Position numbers and translations under genes: made by a program
Source of the DNA: CBDIHH01 sp965279095
GTDB lineage: Bacteria; Pseudomonadota; Alphaproteobacteria; Caulobacterales; Caulobacteraceae
Reading direction: 5' to 3'
Assembly: GCA_965279095.1 (NCBI GenBank)
Contig: CBDIHH010000003.1
Location: forward strand, 1-64,000
Length of the DNA stretch: 64,000 bases
The notes under the pieces: generated by a model
Databases searched by the model: none
What the model was told of the DNA's origin: nothing
Seen by the model: only the letters and a program-made list of their open reading frames with translations
Part shown: piece after piece, positions 17,974 to 28,184 of the stretch
Position numbering within the stretch: the first letter of the stretch is position 1
Layout of the letters: each line of letters begins with the position of its first letter

Positions 17974-19332
17974 ATGCCCGACTGCGAGGTCCAGTCGCCG
18001 CCGCTGACGCAGGAGCGCATGGTCGCGCACCTCGCCGAGGGCGCAAAGCCGAAGAGCGATTTCCGGGTCGGCGCCGAACACGAGAAGTTCGTCTTCCGCC
18101 ATGGAACCCTCGGTCCGGTGCCGTACGATGGGCCCGACGGCATCCACGCCTTGCTGACGGGGCTCATGCCGTTCGGCTGGAAAGGGGTCTACGAGGGCGA
18201 GACCCTGATCGCCCTGCAGCGGGACAAGGCCTCCATCAGCCTGGAGCCGGCCGGCCAGTTCGAGCTGTCGGGGGCGCCGCTGGCGACCATCCACGAGATC
18301 TGCGCGGAGACCCGCTCGCATCTGGATGAGGCCAAACAGGTCGCTGATAAGCTCGACATCGGCTTTTTGGGCCTCGGCTTCCACCCGACCCTGCGGCGCG
18401 AAGACGCCCCGGTGATGCCCAAGGGCCGCTACGGAATCATGCGCGCCTACATGCCCAAGGTCGGCAAGCTGGGCCTCGACATGATGCTGCGCACCTGCAC
18501 CGTGCAGGCCAACCTGGACTTCTCGTCCGAGGCCGACATGGTCAAGAAGTTCCGCGTCGGCCTGGCCCTGCAGCCCATCGCCACCGCCCTGTTCGCAAAC
18601 TCGCCCTTCGTGGAGGGGCGCCCCTCGGGGCTGCTGACCTCGCGCGCCAATGTCTGGACCGACACCGATCCGGACCGCACCGGCATGCTGGACTTCGTCT
18701 TCGACAAGGATTTCACCTTCGGCGACTACGCCGCCTACGCCCTCGACGTGCCCATGTATTTCGTCAAGCGCGGCCACACCTATATCGATGTGGCCGGCCG
18801 CTCCTTCCGCCAGTTCATGGCCGGGGAACTGCCGGAGCTCCCTGGCGAGCGCCCGACGCTGAAGGACTGGGAGGATCACCTCACCACCCTGTTCCCCGAG
18901 GTGCGGCTGAAGCAGTATCTGGAGATGCGCGGGGCGGACTCCGGCCCGGCCAACCGCATCTGCGCCCTGCCGGCCCTGTGGATGGGGATCTACTACGACG
19001 ACGCCGCCCTGGAAGCGGCGTGGGACCTCGTCAAGGCCTGGACCCCCCAGGACCGCAACGCCCTGCGCGGCGACGTCATCCGCCAGGGGCTCAAGGCCAC
19101 CGTGGCCGGGCGTTCCGCCCAGGACGTGGCCCGCGACATGGTCGCCATCGCCCGCAGCGGCCTGAAAAATCGCGCCGAACTGAACGCCTCGATGATCGAC
19201 GAGACCGCCTATCTGGCGGAGCTCGAAGCGATCGCTGACAGCGGGATCACCCCGGCCGAGCGGCTCCTCGACCTGTATCACGGACCCTGGAAGGGCGACC
19301 TGAACCGGGTGTTCGAGGACTTCGCCTACTAG
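17974..19332 (+). CDS. gshA: Glutamate-cysteine ligase (plant/alphaproteobacterial type)
   Basis: First step of glutathione synthesis: ATP-dependent joining of glutamate and cysteine. About 452 residues of the GCS2 type, with FRVGAEHEKFVF near the N-terminus, YEGETLIALQRDKASISLEPAGQFELSG, and MLRTCTVQANLDF. ATG 17974 has GGGGAGG six bases upstream; ATG 17968 abuts that site and is less likely. It is probably co-transcribed with rsmE. The sequence is full length with no lesions. Confidence 0.94.
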   Translation: MPDCEVQSPPLTQERMVAHLAEGAKPKSDFRVGAEHEKFVFRHGTLGPVPYDGPDGIHALLTGLMPFGWKGVYEGETLIALQRDKASISLEPAGQFELSGAPLATIHEICAETRSHLDEAKQVADKLDIGFLGLGFHPTLRREDAPVMPKGRYGIMRAYMPKVGKLGLDMMLRTCTVQANLDFSSEADMVKKFRVGLALQPIATALFANSPFVEGRPSGLLTSRANVWTDTDPDRTGMLDFVFDKDFTFGDYAAYALDVPMYFVKRGHTYIDVAGRSFRQFMAGELPELPGERPTLKDWEDHLTTLFPEVRLKQYLEMRGADSGPANRICALPALWMGIYYDDAALEAAWDLVKAWTPQDRNALRGDVIRQGLKATVAGRSAQDVARDMVAIARSGLKNRAELNASMIDETAYLAELEAIADSGITPAERLLDLYHGPWKGDLNRVFEDFAY

Positions 19333-19412
19333 TGCAGGTCCGGCGCTCCGCCAGGCCATGGTAGGCTGTGCCGCGCCGCCTGTTCGTCGTCGCCTGCTTC
19401 AAGGAGACCGCC

Positions 19413-19850
19413 ATGATCCGCCTCGCGCCCGCCCTGGCCTGCGTCCTGCTCCTGGCCGCCTGCAGCCCGCCGCCGGCGGCGTCCGACCAGGCCGCCCGGC
19501 CGACCCCGCCCGCCGATGCCCCGGCGAAGGCGCCGGCCGACGCCGTTGGGCCTAGCGCCCCCTCGGCTGACGATCTGGTCGGGCTGTGGGCGGGGCCTGA
19601 GGGGCTGTTCCTCGACATCAAGGCCCGCAACGCGGCCACAGGCCTGTATCCGATCACCCTGAAGGACAACCTCGACGGCCAGGCCGAATACCAGGCTTGG
19701 GCCACGGAGGGCGGCCTGACCTTCACCCGCGCCGGCAAGACGGTGACCGCGGTCAAGGGGGTTGGCGCGCGCACCGGCTTTACGGACCTGGCCGACAAGG
19801 CCGACTGCCTGATCCTCGTCGCCGGCGTCGAGGGCTACTGCCGCGACTAG
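19413..19850 (+). CDS. Small lipoprotein, unknown function
   Basis: 145 residues from ATG 19413 with AAGGAGA upstream. A lipoprotein signal peptide ends in the lipobox LLAAC (Cys at about residue 17). A Pro/Ala-rich spacer (about residues 18-48) leads to a compact domain of about 90 residues: LVGLWAGPEGLFLDI..YPITLKDNLDG..YQAWATEGGLTFTR. It ends in DCLILVAGVEGYCRD, whose Cys pair could form a disulphide. Probably anchored in the periplasm; the role is unknown. Confidence 0.8.
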   Translation: MIRLAPALACVLLLAACSPPPAASDQAARPTPPADAPAKAPADAVGPSAPSADDLVGLWAGPEGLFLDIKARNAATGLYPITLKDNLDGQAEYQAWATEGGLTFTRAGKTVTAVKGVGARTGFTDLADKADCLILVAGVEGYCRD

Positions 19851-20004
19851 GGTGACGTCTGCAGCGGTGCGGGGTGGAGGGGGCGGTGGGCGCCACGCGG
19901 CGTTCACGGCCGGTTGCATCCTGGCAGGGTCCGCCCCGATATGCAGGGCCGGTTGTCGCGCCCGGCCAATCTGCCCAGACTTGCGACCACCTCCGGGGAG
20001 CCCA

Positions 20005-20927
<923 letters not shown>

Positions 20928-20931
<4 letters not shown>

Positions 20932-21689
20932 ACCTGCACGCGATCCAGGCCATCTACCGGTTCGAGATGCACCGGTTCTTCCGGACGGCCTTCGGCAGCA
21001 TCGCCTCGCCGGTGATCTCCACCTCGCTGTATTTCGTGGTCTTCGGCTCGGCGATCGGCTCGCGCATGGCGTCGATCGACGGCGTCAGCTACGGCGCCTT
21101 CATCGTGCCGGGACTGATCATGCTGTCCCTGCTGTCGGAGAGCATCTCCAACGCCTCGTTCGGCATCTTCTTCCCGAAGTTCGCCGGCACCATCTACGAG
21201 GTGCTGTCGGCTCCGGTGTCCGCCTTCGAGATCGTCGTCGGCTACGTCGGCGCGGCGGCGTCCAAGTCGATCACCATTGGCCTCATCATCCTGTGCACCG
21301 CGCGGCTGTTCGTGCCGTTCGAAATCGCCCACCCGCTGGTGATGATCGGCTTCCTGGTGCTGACCGCCACGACCTTCAGCCTGTTCGGCTTCATCATCGG
21401 CCTGTGGGCCGACGGCTTCGAGAAGCTGCAGTTCATCCCCCTGCTGGTGGTCACGCCCCTGACCTTCCTGGGCGGCAGCTTCTATTCGATCTCGATGCTG
21501 CCGCCGATCTGGCAGAAAGTGACCCTGTTCAACCCGGTGGTCTATCTCGTCAGCGGCTTTCGCTGGAGCTTCTACGGGGTCTCGGACGTCCAGGTGGGCA
21601 TCAGCTTCGGCATGACCCTGCTGTTCATGGCCCTGTGCCTGGTCACGATCTGGTGGATCTTCAGGACCGGCTACAAGTTGAAGAAGTAG
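20928..21689 (+). CDS. ABC-2 transporter permease
   Basis: 253 residues with six hydrophobic segments; the ABC-2 signature region FLGGSFYSISMLPPIWQKVTLFNPVVYLVSGFRWSFYG is clear. This is the YadH-type partner of the ATPase just upstream, joined by an ATGA overlap. The charged C-terminus (RTGYKLKK) is typical. No cargo gene is nearby. Confidence 0.93.
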
Positions 21690-21790
21690 GGCGCGTCCTC
21701 GTCCTTCGAGGCTCGTACCTCAGGATGAGGACGACCGAGACGATGACGGCTTAGGGGTGAGGTTCGGAGCTGGCCCTGAGCCGGGTGACG

Positions 21791-22045
21791 AAGGGGGCGA
21801 GCGGCTGCGCGACGGTTTGCCCCCTCAGTCCCTCCGGGACAGCTCCCCCGTGAAGAACGGGGGAGCATAAGCCTCTGATCCTCCCCCGCCTCTTCGCGGG
21901 GGAGGTGGGCCCCCGCCGAAGAGCGGGGGGTCGGAGGGGGCAAACGGCGGCGCGACGGTTCGCCCACTCAGTCCCTTCGGGACAGCTCCCCCGCTGCGCG
22001 GTGGAGCATAACCTGACCCTCCCCCGTTGCACGGAAGAGCATCGG
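21791..22045. repeat. Intergenic palindromic repeats, 142-bp family
   Basis: The 365-bp gap 21690-22054 holds no gene. From 21791 it carries the last half of one unit and, from 21878, a nearly complete second unit of the repeat seen in tandem at 47468. Each unit contains hairpins such as CCCCCGC..GCGGGGG, GGGCCCCCGC..GCGGGGGG and GCTCCCCC..GGGGGAGC. A shorter remnant (GACCCTCCCCCGTTGC) follows to 22045. Frames reading through it are repeat translations, not genes. Confidence 0.85.
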
Positions 22046-22054
22046 CGCCCCCCC

Positions 22055-23008
22055 CTACGCAGCGGCCCCTATCCCCCAGCCCTTGTCGGTGAAGCCGAGG
22101 GGCACGCCGGCGTCGGGGGTGAAGCCGTACATTTCGGTGTCGGGCAGGGCGGCCTGGACCAGGGCGCGGACGCCCAGCAGCTTGGGCAGGTCGATGCCGG
22201 TCTCGTAGCCCATCGACTGCAGCATGAAGACCAGGTCCTCGGTGACGATATTGCCCGAGGCGCCTGGGGCGAAGGGGCAGCCGCCGATGCCGCCCAGCGA
22301 GCTGTCGAGGGTGGTGATGCCCTCCTCCAGGGCCGCCAGGGCGTTGGCGAGACCCAGGCCGCGGGTGTTGTGCAGGTGGACGCCCTGGCAATGCTCGGCG
22401 CCGACGGTGGCGCGGACGAGCCGGATCAGGCGCTTGAGCTGGGCGGGGTTGGCGTAGCCGGTGGTGTCCGAGAGGCCCACCTCGTCGCAGCCGGCGGCCA
22501 TCAGCTTCTCGGCCAGGTCGAGGATGACCGCTTCGGGGATGGCGCCTTCCAGGGTGCAGCCGAAGGCGGTCGACAGGCCGCCCTCGAACTTGGGCCGCTG
22601 TTCCTTGGGCAGGGAGGCGATAAGGCCAGCGATCTGGCGGGTCTCCTCGATCATCTGCACATGGGTGCGGCGGACGTTGGCGAGGCTGTGAGTCTCGGAG
22701 ACCGACAGGGGGATGGTGATCTTGTGGGCGCCGGCCTCGATGGCCGCCTGGGCGCCCTTGAAGTTGGGCACCAGCACCGCGACGGTGAGGCCGGGGATGG
22801 TCCGGGCATAGGCGACGATCTCGGCGGTGTCGGCCAGCTGCGGCAGGATCCGGGCCGGGACGAAGGAGCCGACCTCGATCTCGCGCACGCCGGCGGCGGC
22901 CTCGGCCTTGATCCAGGCCTTCTTGGCCTGGGTCGGCATGATCGGGGCGATGCTCTGCAGGCCGTCGCGGGGACCGACTTCACTGACTTCGATGAATTGA
23001 CCGCTCAT
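22055..23008 (-). CDS. mvaB: Hydroxymethylglutaryl-CoA lyase family enzyme
   Basis: Cleaves HMG-CoA to acetoacetate and acetyl-CoA in leucine degradation. 317 residues from ATG 23008 (MSGQFIEVSEVGPRDGLQ). Visible are the N-terminal metal/substrate motif GPRDGLQ, the TIM-barrel GLSDTTGYANP, the metal-binding HLHNTRGLGLANA, and the signature cysteine loop GIGGCPFAPGASGN. It stands alone, without the usual liu genes, so a related acyl-CoA lyase role is possible. Frames upstream of 23008 are not supported. Confidence 0.88.
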   Translation of the reverse strand: MSGQFIEVSEVGPRDGLQSIAPIMPTQAKKAWIKAEAAAGVREIEVGSFVPARILPQLADTAEIVAYARTIPGLTVAVLVPNFKGAQAAIEAGAHKITIPLSVSETHSLANVRRTHVQMIEETRQIAGLIASLPKEQRPKFEGGLSTAFGCTLEGAIPEAVILDLAEKLMAAGCDEVGLSDTTGYANPAQLKRLIRLVRATVGAEHCQGVHLHNTRGLGLANALAALEEGITTLDSSLGGIGGCPFAPGASGNIVTEDLVFMLQSMGYETGIDLPKLLGVRALVQAALPDTEMYGFTPDAGVPLGFTDKGWGIGAAA

Positions 23009-23112
23009 GATCCTGCCCGAACTGTTGCCTTCGCACGCTCCTACCCCAGGGGAAGGGCCGCGCGCCACCCATGATATGGGGTCGGCGGAGGGTTCGAGGA
23101 AGTCCGGGCGGG

Positions 23113-23550
23113 TCAGGCCGCCAGTTCTTCCTCGATCAGCAGGTCGTGCAGAATCTCGCAGACCCGGTCCCCCGAGAGGGCCGCCGGGTCGAAGCCGCTG
23201 GCGCGGGCGATGCCGCCGAAGCGGGCCTGGGCGTCCTGGGACCGGCCGACGAAGGCCATGGACCAGTCGGCGAAGCTGCGCTCGGCCGGCTCGAAGGACA
23301 TCAGCGAGACCTCGCCGTGGCGCGGATCCTGCTGAATCCGCTCGAAGGTGGCCTCCACGGCCTCCTGCGGGCCTTCCAGCACTTGGGCGAAATAGCCGGC
23401 GTTGAACATCAGGGCGCCGGTGACTCCGACGGCGGCGTTGTTGATGCGGCTGGTTTCCAGGATCTGATCGATATCCTGGGCGCCGCGCTCGTCGAAGTGG
23501 GCTAGCCGGTTGCGGCTGTAGTAGACGAGGCGATGGATGGTTTCGGTCAC
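23113..23550 (-). CDS. BLUF blue-light sensor protein
   Basis: 145 residues from GTG 23550. Flavin-binding BLUF domain: LVYYS with the photo-active Tyr10, NNAAVGVTGAL with Asn38, and FAQVLEG with Gln56, at family spacing. The 50-residue C-terminal helical tail has no output domain. The GTG overlaps the stop of the GGDEF-EAL gene by 4 bp (GTGA), so both are made together. The sensor probably acts through that neighbour, a split version of the BLUF-EAL proteins of other bacteria. FAD binding and coupling are inferred. Confidence 0.92.
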   Translation of the reverse strand: MTETIHRLVYYSRNRLAHFDERGAQDIDQILETSRINNAAVGVTGALMFNAGYFAQVLEGPQEAVEATFERIQQDPRHGEVSLMSFEPAERSFADWSMAFVGRSQDAQARFGGIARASGFDPAALSGDRVCEILHDLLIEEELAA

Positions 23551-25220
23551 GAGGCTTGCCTTTCTTCGGGCTGGGGAATCAGGAGGGCGGCCGCCGCCGC
23601 CGCGGTGACGGGGCCGCCGGTGAGGACGCCCTGCACCTGCTGGCATCCCTCGATCTGGACCTGCGCCAGCTGTTCCGGGGTCTCCACCCCGCCGGCCGTG
23701 GTCTGCATCCCCAGGCTGGCGCCGAGGGCCGCGACGGCGCGGACGATGGCGGCGCTGTCGGGATCGCTGACCATCGCGCGCACGAACGACTGGTCGATCT
23801 TGATCTTGCTGAAGGGGAATTTCTGCAGGTAGCTGAGCGAGGAATAGCCCGTGCCGAAGTCGTCCATGGAGATTGTCACCCCCAGGGCGCGCAGGCGGCG
23901 CAGGGTGTCGAGCACCCGTTCGGTATCCTGGAGCAGCACGTTCTCGGTGATCTCCAGCTCCAGCCGCGCGGCGTCCAGCCCGGAGCTGGCCAGGGCGGAC
24001 ACCACCGTCTGGACCAGATCGCCGCTGCGGAACTGCACCGCCGACAGGTTGACCGCCAGGTTCACCGGCTGCTCCCATCGGGCGGCCTCGCGACACGCGG
24101 TGCGCAGCACCCATTCGCCGATCGGGACGATCAGGCCGATCTCCTCGGCCAGGGGAATGAAGGTCTCCGGATCGAGCACGCCGCGCGTCGGGTGGTCCCA
24201 GCGGATCAGGGTCTCGAAGCCGACAATGGCGCCGGTGGCGGCGGTCACCTGGGGCTGGAAGGCCAGTTGGAACTGGCGCATCGCCAGGGCCTTGCGCAGG
24301 TCGATCTCCATCAGCCGCCGCGCCTGCATCCGCGCGTTCATCTCCGGCTCGAAGAAGCGGAACACGCCGCGGCCGTCACCCTTGGCGCGGTAGAGGGCCA
24401 GGTCGGCGTTCTTGAGGATCTGGTCGGCGTCCTCTCCGTCCCCGGGGATCATGGCGACGCCGACGCTGGCGCCGATGTTGAGCATGTGGCCCTTGATGAC
24501 ATAGGTGCGGCCGATCAGGTCGATCAGGCGTGCGGCCAGGGTCTCGGCGGCGCCCGGCGTGCAGCTGCCCGGCTGCAGCACGGCGAACTCGTCCCCGCCC
24601 AGCCGCGCGACCACATCCTCGGTGCGCAGGACCCCGCGCATCCGGTCTGCGACGGCCTTCAGCAGCAGGTCGCCCATGGGGTGGCCGAGGGTGTCGTTGA
24701 TGGACTTGAAGCGGTCGAGGTCGATGCACAGGACGGCGGCGGTCTCGCCGGTCCGCAGGCAGTGGGCGATGGTCTGCTCGAGCCGAAGCCGGAACTCGAC
24801 GCGGTTGGGCAGGCCGGTCAGGGGATCGCGGTGGGCGATCTGCGCCGCCTGGCGGTGGGCGGTGACGTCCTCGATCTCGATCAGGGCGCCGCCATCGGCG
24901 AGGGTTGTCCAGGTGAAGGCCAGGACGGTGGAGTCCGACAGCTCGCACAGGTGGGGCCCCACGGCCCCGCGCGCGACCCAGTCGGCGACCGCGTCGGCCT
25001 CCCGTTGCGACAGAACCCCCGCCTTCGCGGCGCCGCCGAGGACCGCCCCGAAGCCCAGACCGGCGGGCTCGACGGGGGACAGCCGTCGCCGCGCCGCCGC
25101 ATTGGCGCCGATGGCGATCCCGACGGCGTCGAGGATAAGGGCGCCGGCGGCCATCTGCTCGAAGATGGCGCCGTGGTCGACGGCCGCTGGGTCAATACTA
25201 GGAACGCGCTGGACAGGCAT
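23547..25220 (-). CDS. GGDEF-EAL protein, EAL probably inactive
   Basis: 557 residues from ATG 25220. A PAS-like N-terminus (about 1-120) precedes a GGDEF domain with intact RLGGDEFAV. The EAL domain keeps FETLIRW, NLSAVQF, ELEITENVL, DDFGTGYSS, KIDQSFV and the late QG. However, the loop that normally reads AEGVET is AGGVET, so the Glu thought to act as general base is Gly. I expect cyclic-di-GMP synthesis with EAL acting as a binding module. It is coupled to the BLUF gene downstream. Confidence 0.92.
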   Translation of the reverse strand: MPVQRVPSIDPAAVDHGAIFEQMAAGALILDAVGIAIGANAAARRRLSPVEPAGLGFGAVLGGAAKAGVLSQREADAVADWVARGAVGPHLCELSDSTVLAFTWTTLADGGALIEIEDVTAHRQAAQIAHRDPLTGLPNRVEFRLRLEQTIAHCLRTGETAAVLCIDLDRFKSINDTLGHPMGDLLLKAVADRMRGVLRTEDVVARLGGDEFAVLQPGSCTPGAAETLAARLIDLIGRTYVIKGHMLNIGASVGVAMIPGDGEDADQILKNADLALYRAKGDGRGVFRFFEPEMNARMQARRLMEIDLRKALAMRQFQLAFQPQVTAATGAIVGFETLIRWDHPTRGVLDPETFIPLAEEIGLIVPIGEWVLRTACREAARWEQPVNLAVNLSAVQFRSGDLVQTVVSALASSGLDAARLELEITENVLLQDTERVLDTLRRLRALGVTISMDDFGTGYSSLSYLQKFPFSKIKIDQSFVRAMVSDPDSAAIVRAVAALGASLGMQTTAGGVETPEQLAQVQIEGCQQVQGVLTGGPVTAAAAAALLIPQPEERQAS

Positions 25221-25287
25221 GACCGGTCCAGCATGGCCCAGGGCCCCCCAAGACCGCGTTAACAGGCTTGGCCGTGGGGGACGGGCG

Positions 25288-26328
25288 TCAGCCCATGGTC
25301 GAGCAGTCGATGACGAACCGGTAGCGGACGTCGCCCTTTTCAAGCCGGGCATAGGCGTCGTTGATCTGGTCGGCGCGGATCATCTCGATATCGGCGGCGA
25401 TCCCGTGTTCGGCGCAGAAATCGAGCATGGCCTGGGTCTCGGGGATGCCGGCGATGGGCGATCCGGCGACGCTGCGGCGGCCCATCAGCAGCTTCAGGCT
25501 GGTGACCGGCATCGGCGCATTGGCCAGGCCCAGCATGACCATGGTGCCGTCCTTGGCCAGGATGTCCAGCAGGGCGTCCAGATCGTGAGGGGCCGAGACC
25601 GTGTTGAGCACCAGGTCGAAGCGCCGGCCGGCCGCGGCCATGGCCTCGGCGTCGGTGGACACCAGGAAGTCGTGGGCGCCCAGGGCCAGGGCGTCCTCGC
25701 GCTTGGCCGGCGAGGTGGAGATCACCGTCACCACCGACCCGCGACCGGCCGCCAGCTTGACGGCGATATGGCCGAGGCCGCCCAGGCCGACGACCCCGAC
25801 CTTGGAGCCCGGTCCAGTCTTCCAGTGGTTCAGCGGCGACCAGGTGGTCGCCCCGGCGCACAGCAGGGGCGCCGCCGCGGCCATGTCCAGGCCGTCCGGA
25901 ATCTTGAGCACGAAATGCTCGTTGACCGTCACCTTGGTGGAATAGCCGCCCATGGTGACCGAGCCGTCGCGGTCGATCGAGCCATAGGTGCCGATCTGCT
26001 GGCGGCAGAACTGCTCCTCGCCCTCGTCGCAATGCACGCAGTGGCGGCAGGAGTTGACCATGGTGCCGACCCCGACCCGGTCGCCGGCCTTGTGCCCGGT
26101 GACCGCCGAGCCGACGGCGGAGACGACGCCGACGATCTCGTGGCCGGGGACCATGGGGAACCGGCTCCAGCCGAGGTCGTCCTTCACCAGATGCAGGTCC
26201 GAATGGCAGACGCCGCAGTAGAGGATGTCGATGACCACATCCTCGGGCCCCGGGTCGCGCCGGTCCAGGGGGGTGGGCTTCAGCGCCGCGCCGGCGTTGT
26301 GGGCGGCGTAGCTTTTCGCGGCGATCAT
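25288..26328 (-). CDS. Zinc-dependent alcohol dehydrogenase, NADP-CAD type
   Basis: 346 residues. Catalytic zinc ligands lie in CGVCHSDLH and PGHEIVG. The structural-zinc cysteines lie in SCRHCVHCDEGEEQFC, and the nucleotide-binding loop is GLGGLGHIA. It resembles YahK/cinnamyl-type aldehyde reductases that prefer NADPH. Its ATG overlaps the CoA-transferase stop by 4 bp, so it is the fourth gene of the leuCD operon. The natural substrate is unknown. Confidence 0.9.
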   Translation of the reverse strand: MIAAKSYAAHNAGAALKPTPLDRRDPGPEDVVIDILYCGVCHSDLHLVKDDLGWSRFPMVPGHEIVGVVSAVGSAVTGHKAGDRVGVGTMVNSCRHCVHCDEGEEQFCRQQIGTYGSIDRDGSVTMGGYSTKVTVNEHFVLKIPDGLDMAAAAPLLCAGATTWSPLNHWKTGPGSKVGVVGLGGLGHIAVKLAAGRGSVVTVISTSPAKREDALALGAHDFLVSTDAEAMAAAGRRFDLVLNTVSAPHDLDALLDILAKDGTMVMLGLANAPMPVTSLKLLMGRRSVAGSPIAGIPETQAMLDFCAEHGIAADIEMIRADQINDAYARLEKGDVRYRFVIDCSTMG

Positions 26329-27521
26329 CGGGCTTCCGGTTCCGCGACGACGCCGCTGTCGAACAGTTGGGTGATGGCTTCGGGGGAGTAGCCGGCCTGG
26401 GCCAGCACCGCGCGGGTGTCGTCGCCCGGTCGGGTGAGGTCGCGGTGCAGGCCAAAGCGCTTGCCGTCCATCTCGATGGGCAGGGCGGGCAGGTTGGTCT
26501 GCTTGCCGTCGGGCAGGGTCAGGGGGACCAGGCCGCCGCCATGGGTCAGGTGGGCGTCCTCGAACAGGTCCTCTGGCCGCACGATAGGCGCGAAGGGCAG
26601 GCCGATGGTCTCCAGCTTGGCCAGCAGATCAGCCTTAGTGTAGCCGGCGAACAGGGCCTGGACGACCGGCATGATGCGGTCGCGGGCGGCGACGCGGCCG
26701 TTGTTCTTGGCCAGGGCCTCGTCGGCGGCGAAGTCCTTCAGATCGAAGGCGGCGCAGAAGGCCTTCCACTGTCCGTCGGACACCACGCCGACGAACACCC
26801 GCTCGCCGTCCTTGGTGGTGAACTGGTCGTAGATGGCCCAGGCGGAGATGCGCACCGGCATCGGCTGGGCGGCCTTACCGGTGACCGCGAACTGGGCCAT
26901 GTGCTGGCCGACCAGGAACACCGAGCTCTCGTAGAGGGCGCTCTTGACCAGCTGGCCGCGGCCGGTGGCGTGGCGCTGCTGCAGGGCGGCGAGGACGCCG
27001 ATGACCCCGAACATGCCGCCCATGACGTCGATCACCGAGGCGCCGGCGCGCAGGGGCCGGTCGGGGGGGCCGGTCATATAGGCCAGTCCGCTCATCATCT
27101 GGGCGACCTCGTCCAGGGCCGCGCGATGCTCGTAGGGTCCGGCGAGGAAGCCCTTGTCCGAGCAGTAGATCAGGCCGGGATTGTCCTTCGACAGGGCCTC
27201 GTAGCCGAAGCCCAGGGCGTCCATGGCCCCGGGACGGAAGTTCTCGATGACGATGTCGGCGCCCTTGATCAGGTCGAGGGCGATGGCCTTGCCTTCTGGC
27301 GCCTTGAGGTCCACGGCCAGGCTGAGCTTGTTGCGCGAATACATGGGGAAGTAGCCGGCGCCCGAGCCCCCCAGGCGGCGGGTGTTGTCGCCCTCCTTGG
27401 GCTCGATCTTGATCACCTCGGCGCCGAGGTCGGCCAGCACCATGCCGGTGGTCGGGCCCATCACCATGTGGGTGAATTCGACGACCTTGAGGCCGGCCAG
27501 GGGAAGTCCGTCGGTGCTCAT
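26325..27521 (-). CDS. Family III CoA transferase (CaiB/BaiF)
   Basis: 398 residues. Family features are LAGLKVVEFTHMVMGPTTGMVLADLGAEVIKIEP, NFRPGAMDALGFGYEAL, and the catalytic Asp in HRAALDEVAQMMSGL. It moves CoA between carboxylic acids; the acids cannot be read here. It overlaps both neighbours by 4 bp (leuD upstream, dehydrogenase downstream). Being locked to leuCD is unusual and suggests a dicarboxylate-type substrate related to 2- or 3-isopropylmalate, which is inference only. Confidence 0.9.
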   Translation of the reverse strand: MSTDGLPLAGLKVVEFTHMVMGPTTGMVLADLGAEVIKIEPKEGDNTRRLGGSGAGYFPMYSRNKLSLAVDLKAPEGKAIALDLIKGADIVIENFRPGAMDALGFGYEALSKDNPGLIYCSDKGFLAGPYEHRAALDEVAQMMSGLAYMTGPPDRPLRAGASVIDVMGGMFGVIGVLAALQQRHATGRGQLVKSALYESSVFLVGQHMAQFAVTGKAAQPMPVRISAWAIYDQFTTKDGERVFVGVVSDGQWKAFCAAFDLKDFAADEALAKNNGRVAARDRIMPVVQALFAGYTKADLLAKLETIGLPFAPIVRPEDLFEDAHLTHGGGLVPLTLPDGKQTNLPALPIEMDGKRFGLHRDLTRPGDDTRAVLAQAGYSPEAITQLFDSGVVAEPEAR

Positions 27522-28183
27522 TCGGTGCCTATTCCATTGAGTTTGTCGCCATCGGCGCCGCGCAGGTCCAGCTTGCGCCAGGGCCGCATCCGACGATAGG
27601 CGGTTTCGAAGTCGCCGATCTGGGCGGCGCGCTTGAGGGTGACGCCGATCAGGTCGAGGCCCTCGATCAGCATCTCCTTGTCGGCGGGGGGAATGTCGAA
27701 CGGGTGGCGGGACCCGTCCGGCGCGACCACCACCTGCTGCTCCAGGTCCACCGACAGGCGCGCCTGGCGGTCGGCGCCGACCTGGGCGGCCAGGGCCAGG
27801 ACCTGATCCTCCGGCAGCACCACCGGCAGGATGCCGTTGCGCACGCAGTTGCTCTGGAAGATGGCCCCGAAGGACGGGGCGATGATGCAGCGCACCCCGA
27901 ACTCCTTGAGCGCCCAGACGGCGTGCTCGCGCGACGAGCCACAGCCGAAGTTGGTCCCGGCGATCAGGATCGGCGCGGCGCGGTAAGGGTCCTGGTTGAG
28001 CACGAAGTCGGGGTTCTCGACCCGCGCCTTGACGTCGGTGTAGCGCCAGTCGGCGAACAGTCCGACCGACAGGCCCGACTTGGACACCCGCTTCATCTCC
28101 CGCGAGGGGATGATGGCGTCGGTGTCGATATTGGCCCGCAGCAGCGGGGCGGCGACGGCCTCGAGGTGGGTGAACTTTTCCAT
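27518..28183 (-). CDS. leuD: 3-isopropylmalate dehydratase small subunit
   Basis: Small subunit of isopropylmalate isomerase in leucine synthesis. 221 residues with NIDTDAIIPSREMKRV, the swivelling-domain loop GTNFGCGSSREHAVWAL, and IIAPSFGAIFQSNCVRNGILPV, all hallmarks. It follows leuC after one base and overlaps the CoA-transferase start by 4 bp. leuB is not in the window. Confidence 0.94.
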   Translation of the reverse strand: MEKFTHLEAVAAPLLRANIDTDAIIPSREMKRVSKSGLSVGLFADWRYTDVKARVENPDFVLNQDPYRAAPILIAGTNFGCGSSREHAVWALKEFGVRCIIAPSFGAIFQSNCVRNGILPVVLPEDQVLALAAQVGADRQARLSVDLEQQVVVAPDGSRHPFDIPPADKEMLIEGLDLIGVTLKRAAQIGDFETAYRRMRPWRKLDLRGADGDKLNGIGTE

Positions 28184-28184
28184 C

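Noticed and set aside
21671..22032. Short minus-strand frames such as MGEPSRRRLPPPTPRSSAGA at the end of the ABC permease region
   Set aside because: They read through the palindromic repeat units; the same peptide (MLPRSSRGSC...) appears at 46.5-47.7 kb wherever the repeat occurs. No ribosome binding site or homology.
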